From: Kingdonia uniflora
Taxonomy: Eukaryota; Streptophyta; Magnoliopsida; Ranunculales; Circaeasteraceae
Assembly (NCBI GenBank): GCA_014058105.1
Contig: JACGCM010002156.1
Coordinates: 1-64,000 of the forward strand
Length of the DNA: 64,000 bases
Direction: 5' to 3'
Shown: positions 59,748 through 64,000 of the stretch, in pieces
How the letters are laid out: every line of letters starts with the position of its first letter
Position numbering within the stretch: position 1 is the stretch's first letter
The notes under the pieces: model-generated
What the model saw: only the letters and a program-made list of their open reading frames with translations
What the model was told of the DNA's origin: nothing
Databases searched by the model: none
Translations under genes and position numbers: made by a program

Positions 59748-60430
59748 TGTTAGGAAACTTAAGGGCAAGTCACAACGGCTGAAGGACAATATAAATAAGC
59801 AAAAACTGAATATTTAATTCTAACCACATAAAATTTAATCAAAGCAATAAACACATACACAACAAATTTATTATCAAATTAGGGATACAAGAAATTTTAT
59901 AGATCATTCAACTTCACCTCTACCCTTACAGATAATCCTCAACAAGAAACCCTAGAAAGAAAACCCAATAAATCTCTCAAGAGTAAAACCCTAAATTTAT
60001 CATTTTTCTTTCTCTAGATCTTTTCTCTCTCAGAGGCTTTGAACTCAATACATCATAGTCTGACCAAGCCCTAGCTTTATAGAGTCTACATGAGGTTATC
60101 AGCGAAGTACGCATCACGATGTACTTCAAACGGTTGAAGAAAAAAAAAACCTTACTTACGGTGTCTATTCGAATACACATGTTGTCTGACCACTCTGTTC
60201 AAATAATACACTAGTGGTTGTCTCTTCTGTTCGAATAGACTTATAATCTGCTCGAACATAAACCTAAAAAACTACCTTTTTTGAGCTATCTGTGCCACAA
60301 CGACTACCCTCAAATAGTAATACCACGTAAGATCATCAGATTGTCAAATTGACTTTCTTACTGGTTGAATGTTATATGTAATAAGAAGATCGTCCTCAAA
60401 AGGTTTCATCTTATTACGATAAATCTAACA
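59748..60430 (-). repeat. Solo LTR, Copia element 2 family, minus strand
   Basis: Read on the minus strand it matches the LTRs of element 2: the segments around 'ttctttctagggtttct' and 'ggattatctgtaagggtag' are shared, and it ends in TTTCCTAACA. It carries degenerate TTCGAA motifs at 60165-60260, where the other family member has its palindrome array. No internal sequence or second LTR is attached. Flanks do not show a matching 5-bp duplication. Confidence 0.75.
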
Positions 60431-61477
60431 CTACTAAATATGACATTCTATTTAACAACTGAAATTAACTCTTGAACAACATCATTTATAGAGTCATAAT
60501 TTTCATAATGAAGTAAAACTTTTTAAGGATGATATTCTTATTACCATTTGCACTGGTCAGATTTAAATTTCAAAACCATTAACCCAAATAACCGGAGTGG
60601 AGTGTACACATGAGTGTTTACATGGGAGTGTCCATTGAGGCTCTGCCATAAATAATATAAGCAACCCCGCAAAGAAAGTCATTCACTAATTAAATGTTGC
60701 GGCACATAAAATCCAAAACAATATGAAAACTAATTAAAAAAAAAAACACTTGCTAGTAGATATAGCTTTTGTACTATTTCAAGGTAATGTTTGCATGAGC
60801 CCTCTAATTGGCACAATAGATCATCTTTCTTATCGCGGGAGCGCCGCGAACAAATAACCCATCTTTTCATGAAAATTAATTCATTATCAGTAAATATTCA
60901 TTAAATCCTTCACCATAACCTTCACAAACACATTAGTTAATATCTATCATTTAAAATTCAATACCAAATTTAGAGGGGCCTTGGATAGGGTATACTTTGA
61001 ACGCGTAAAAGTAGTAACTAACCTAGTTTACATCGTATTCGCAACATGAAACCATGGATCCAAACAAAAATTAATCCTAAAACGCATTATAGAGAAAGAG
61101 AATTAAGATTTCATTCCCTTGAGTTGAGAGCGACGAATAGACGGAGAAAGGGAAAATAAAATTATCGGTGTGAAAGGTTTTGAAGGAAAATGGTAACTCA
61201 TACTTCAATGAGTTTTAAAAAGAGTTGTTTCCTTTCCAAAAGAGTGCAATTGGAGATATTCTCTTCATTTTGAGAGAGAGAGATGAATTTGAGAGTTGTT
61301 GAAGAGTTGGCACTCCTCAATTTTAGGGATTCATGTAGAATTGTCACTCCTCAATTGTAGTAGCCTAACAAAGTTGTACACACTGTTTTAAATAGGTTAG
61401 AAGGACCGCAAAAAAAAGTACCATAATTCACGAACACTAAAAGCGCTATCGGTTTAATAGTATAAATAGATAATATA
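60431..61477. other. Spacer with no recognised gene
   Basis: The sequence is AT-rich with GAGAGA tracts near 61273-61283. Nothing coding is recognised. Confidence 0.4.
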
Positions 61478-63143
61478 TGTCACTCCCCAAAATCCAATAA
61501 CCGGTAGCTAAACCAATTATCGAGTTTCGAAGGCATGCAGATCGGGGAATCTAACCGATTCGCCCTCACAAACGACCGAGCCATAGACAAGTTCAGGCTC
61601 AGTCATTGACTATAGTAATATCATCCGAGTAAAAAGAATAAGGCGGAAGCAAAAGATATATATACATAACTGAAAATGTAAATACAATATCTTGAATAGA
61701 GCACAACATCAAAAACTGAAATATCATACAAGAAATTCTAAAACCAGAGCAGGAACAGCAACTGCAACACCGAAACCAACAGCTGAGACTCTCAGCAAAA
61801 TTTGTAACTACTCTGCCTTTGAAAGGGGGGAATAAAGCGAGAGTGAGCAAAACCATGGCTCACTAATGCCCAACAAGGCTAAACAACATACTAATATAGC
61901 AGGTGCAGAGAAAGAGGAGTGATGAATGAGATACAAGATGTTTTAAAGGTACAATAATATATATAAGTGCAGAATTAAAGGGAAAGGGATAGGAGCATGC
62001 GGAAAAGAGATATGAGGAATATGCTGTGATGATGTGATATGATATGGTGTGATTCTAGAATTGTCCTAAAATGGATGCTTATGATGTTATGAAACCAAGA
62101 ACTATACCTATTACCAATGTATTGGGCTGATCAGCCGCTAATGCATACTAACCTTAAAGAGGCCTCAGGTGGATACAATGGACACGATTTTTATCAAGCT
62201 CGGCCAAACTAAGGATTTTATCACTTGATCAAAGTGTTTCGGGCTTTGCAACCCACGAAGCCAACATCCGAACTTTATTTCACTTATTCCAAGGGATTTC
62301 AACCTCACGGAGGAGAAAGACGGGTACCTAAGGAAACTATCTCATACTATCCCACACTCCCGAATGGGTGATAGATATGATAGCATCCAGCCCGATCCTC
62401 ACCCACTTATTTTAACTCGATGTAGGAATCCTAGGTCCTATCGAGGGTCAGTCGATGTAGAGCTTTATTATGTATTCGACACCGTTAAGTTAAAAGAATA
62501 TAAAACCCACTGAAGAAAATGGATCCCAAGGATCAAAACACCCCAGCCGTCAAACCTGACCAACACACCTAGGATAACCCTTGCATGAGAGAAGGGCAAA
62601 CAATCTTAACCCAACAGCCACAACCTGGCCAACACACACGTAGGATAACCACCTGCCTTAGAGGATGGCAAACAATCCTAACACAGATGCAAACAGTGAC
62701 TAATTAACCAGTTACAATATCTAATAACATCAGTCTCTATAAGACTAGAACACAGCAGTCAAGGACAACCCATGAGAATACCCCACGAGGCACAACCTCC
62801 TAATAGACAAAAGGGAATATACCTTATATGCCTAACCATAGGAAACGACAACCCTAAATCAACAACTACAACAAACGGAGCAATATAGTCTAAAACCAAT
62901 CACAAGCACCTCAATGCCAAATGCATACTCTAACTAACACAGGTTAAACTAGTAAAGTAATTTAGCAATGAAGGGATATTCGCCTAATAAAGGAATAAAC
63001 CACAAATCATCAAGCAACAGAACAACCCGCCTCAACACCACAGGTTCAACAACCACGCCAACACCAATAACCCAACACCTACAAGAAATCACAACTCCAA
63101 TCCTCAACAAAACCCCCAATCACAAAATCTAAAATCACAAGGG
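61478..63143. repeat. Gypsy-like LTR fragment, cut by a CACTA element
   Basis: It starts TGTCACTCCCC, like the element at 15115, and shares phrases such as 'caagggatttcaacct' and 'gggctttgcaaccc' in the same relative order. It runs without coding potential until the CACTA terminus at 63144. Its own 3' end is not visible, so it is either truncated or continues beyond the CACTA insertion. Confidence 0.5.
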
Positions 63144-64000
63144 CACTACAAGAAAAATGGGCAATTGCCACTGATGGCTTTTAGTTTTTGCCACTGTTTT
63201 ATATACTGTAGCTAATAAAGATTATTAGTGGCCAAAACTTTGAGATATTTTACTCCCTTAATTTTCAATTTTTCCGCTTTGTATTTGAAGTTCCCTCCTT
63301 TTTCTTAAAACTATGAGCAAAACAAAAATTTAACTATTTCAGATATCTCTCTCTCTCTCTCACCTGATTTTGAGACCTCAGGTATGGAGAAGTTCTCAAA
63401 TGTTCCAGATTAAACTCGTAAATCATAAATTATCACCCAATTTTATATCCTTGTTGGGTCTGATTTAGCCGTAATTGGTAAATTTTAAATCTTTGAATGA
63501 CGGTATTTGGGGATTGATTTGTAGCTCAAAAGCTCTTACCGTTTTCATAATCTTGATTATTGTTTATTTTGTCTCTATAGATACTAGTACTTATAAGGAA
63601 GGATTGCCGTGATGTTAATACCGTAACAAAGTTGTGATTCAACTACGTTTAGAGCAATTGAAAGAGAGATACAAGAAAGGGTTGTTTCGTTTACGGAGAA
63701 ATTGCGCGTTATTATGATATCAATGAAATTCTCATGGAGGAAGAGGTCAGTATATGATTCTCTTCTTACTATTTACTCGTGTTTCCCCCAATTTCCCATT
63801 CATAACGAGATATATATTTACATCTCCATAGATTTGAAAACTAGAGTCCCTCGTGTGTGATTGTTGTAGATTGTTATTGATAAACCCAGAATTTTTATCG
63901 ATTTTTGTTGTTGTGTCGTTATAATTTTTAAGCTATATCTTTTTAACTAATAGCCATGCTTGATTTTAATGTATGATTGCAGAACATAACGTCTACTTTT
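63144..64000 (+). mobile_element. CACTA (En/Spm) transposon end, continues past the window
   Basis: CACTACAAGAAAAATGGGC at 63144 is the hallmark terminus of plant CACTA elements. Subterminal 'tgccactg' motifs recur at 63166 and 63197. No opposite terminus is present before 64000, so the element extends out of the window. Exon-like sequence near 63660-63750 was not assigned to transposase. Confidence 0.65.

Noticed and set aside
1..64000. tRNA, rRNA and known ncRNA genes
   Set aside because: No cloverleaf or conserved rRNA segments were recognised; B-box-like sequences belong to the SINE-like repeats.

Overview
The window is nuclear DNA from a flowering plant, most likely a eudicot. The genes carry GT-AG introns, and the protein families are plant ones: AHP-type phosphotransfer proteins, PPR proteins, patatin-like lipases and an LRR-III receptor-like kinase. 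Intergenic DNA is AT-rich and packed with nested transposable elements. The species cannot be named from the sequence.

Region 1 (1-21.3 kb) is a tandem array of histidine-containing phosphotransfer (HPt) genes. It holds the 3' tail of one copy at the left edge and three complete six-exon copies: A at 8.0-9.8 kb, B at 10.4-11.8 kb and C at 19.4-20.7 kb. Only copy B keeps the phospho-accepting histidine. A has Arg and C has Ser at that position, so both look like pseudo-HPt proteins, which in Arabidopsis (AHP6) inhibit cytokinin phosphorelay. A Mutator-like element with a Copia retrotransposon nested inside it separates the ancestral promoter of copy A from its coding region. Between B and C lies a deleted Copia element whose 3' LTR contains a Ty3/gypsy-type solo LTR.

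Region 2 (21.3-42.6 kb) holds a short non-autonomous LTR element, a SINE, an intact mitochondrial-type PPR gene (minus strand) and a dead patatin gene (minus strand) split by an LTR element that itself carries a MITE. It continues with a decayed dsRNA-binding-domain gene, a decayed CRP1-like PPR gene, about 4 kb with no recognised gene, and a hAT element that carries LINE sequence.

Region 3 (42.6-59.4 kb) starts with a decayed full-length Copia element. Two intact patatin-like phospholipase genes follow (49.3-50.8 and 54.5-56.5 kb), then a minus-strand LRR-III receptor pseudokinase (56.9-59.3 kb). A decayed piece of a second receptor-kinase gene lies between the patatins, which suggests a patatin plus kinase unit was duplicated in tandem. 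The first patatin lacks every second intron of the ancestral structure.

Region 4 (59.4-64 kb) is repeats: a reversed solo Copia LTR, a gypsy-like LTR, and the end of a CACTA transposon that runs out of the window.

Exon boundaries were set by hand from splice signals and by comparing paralogues within the window. Family names come from recognised motifs, not from database searches.
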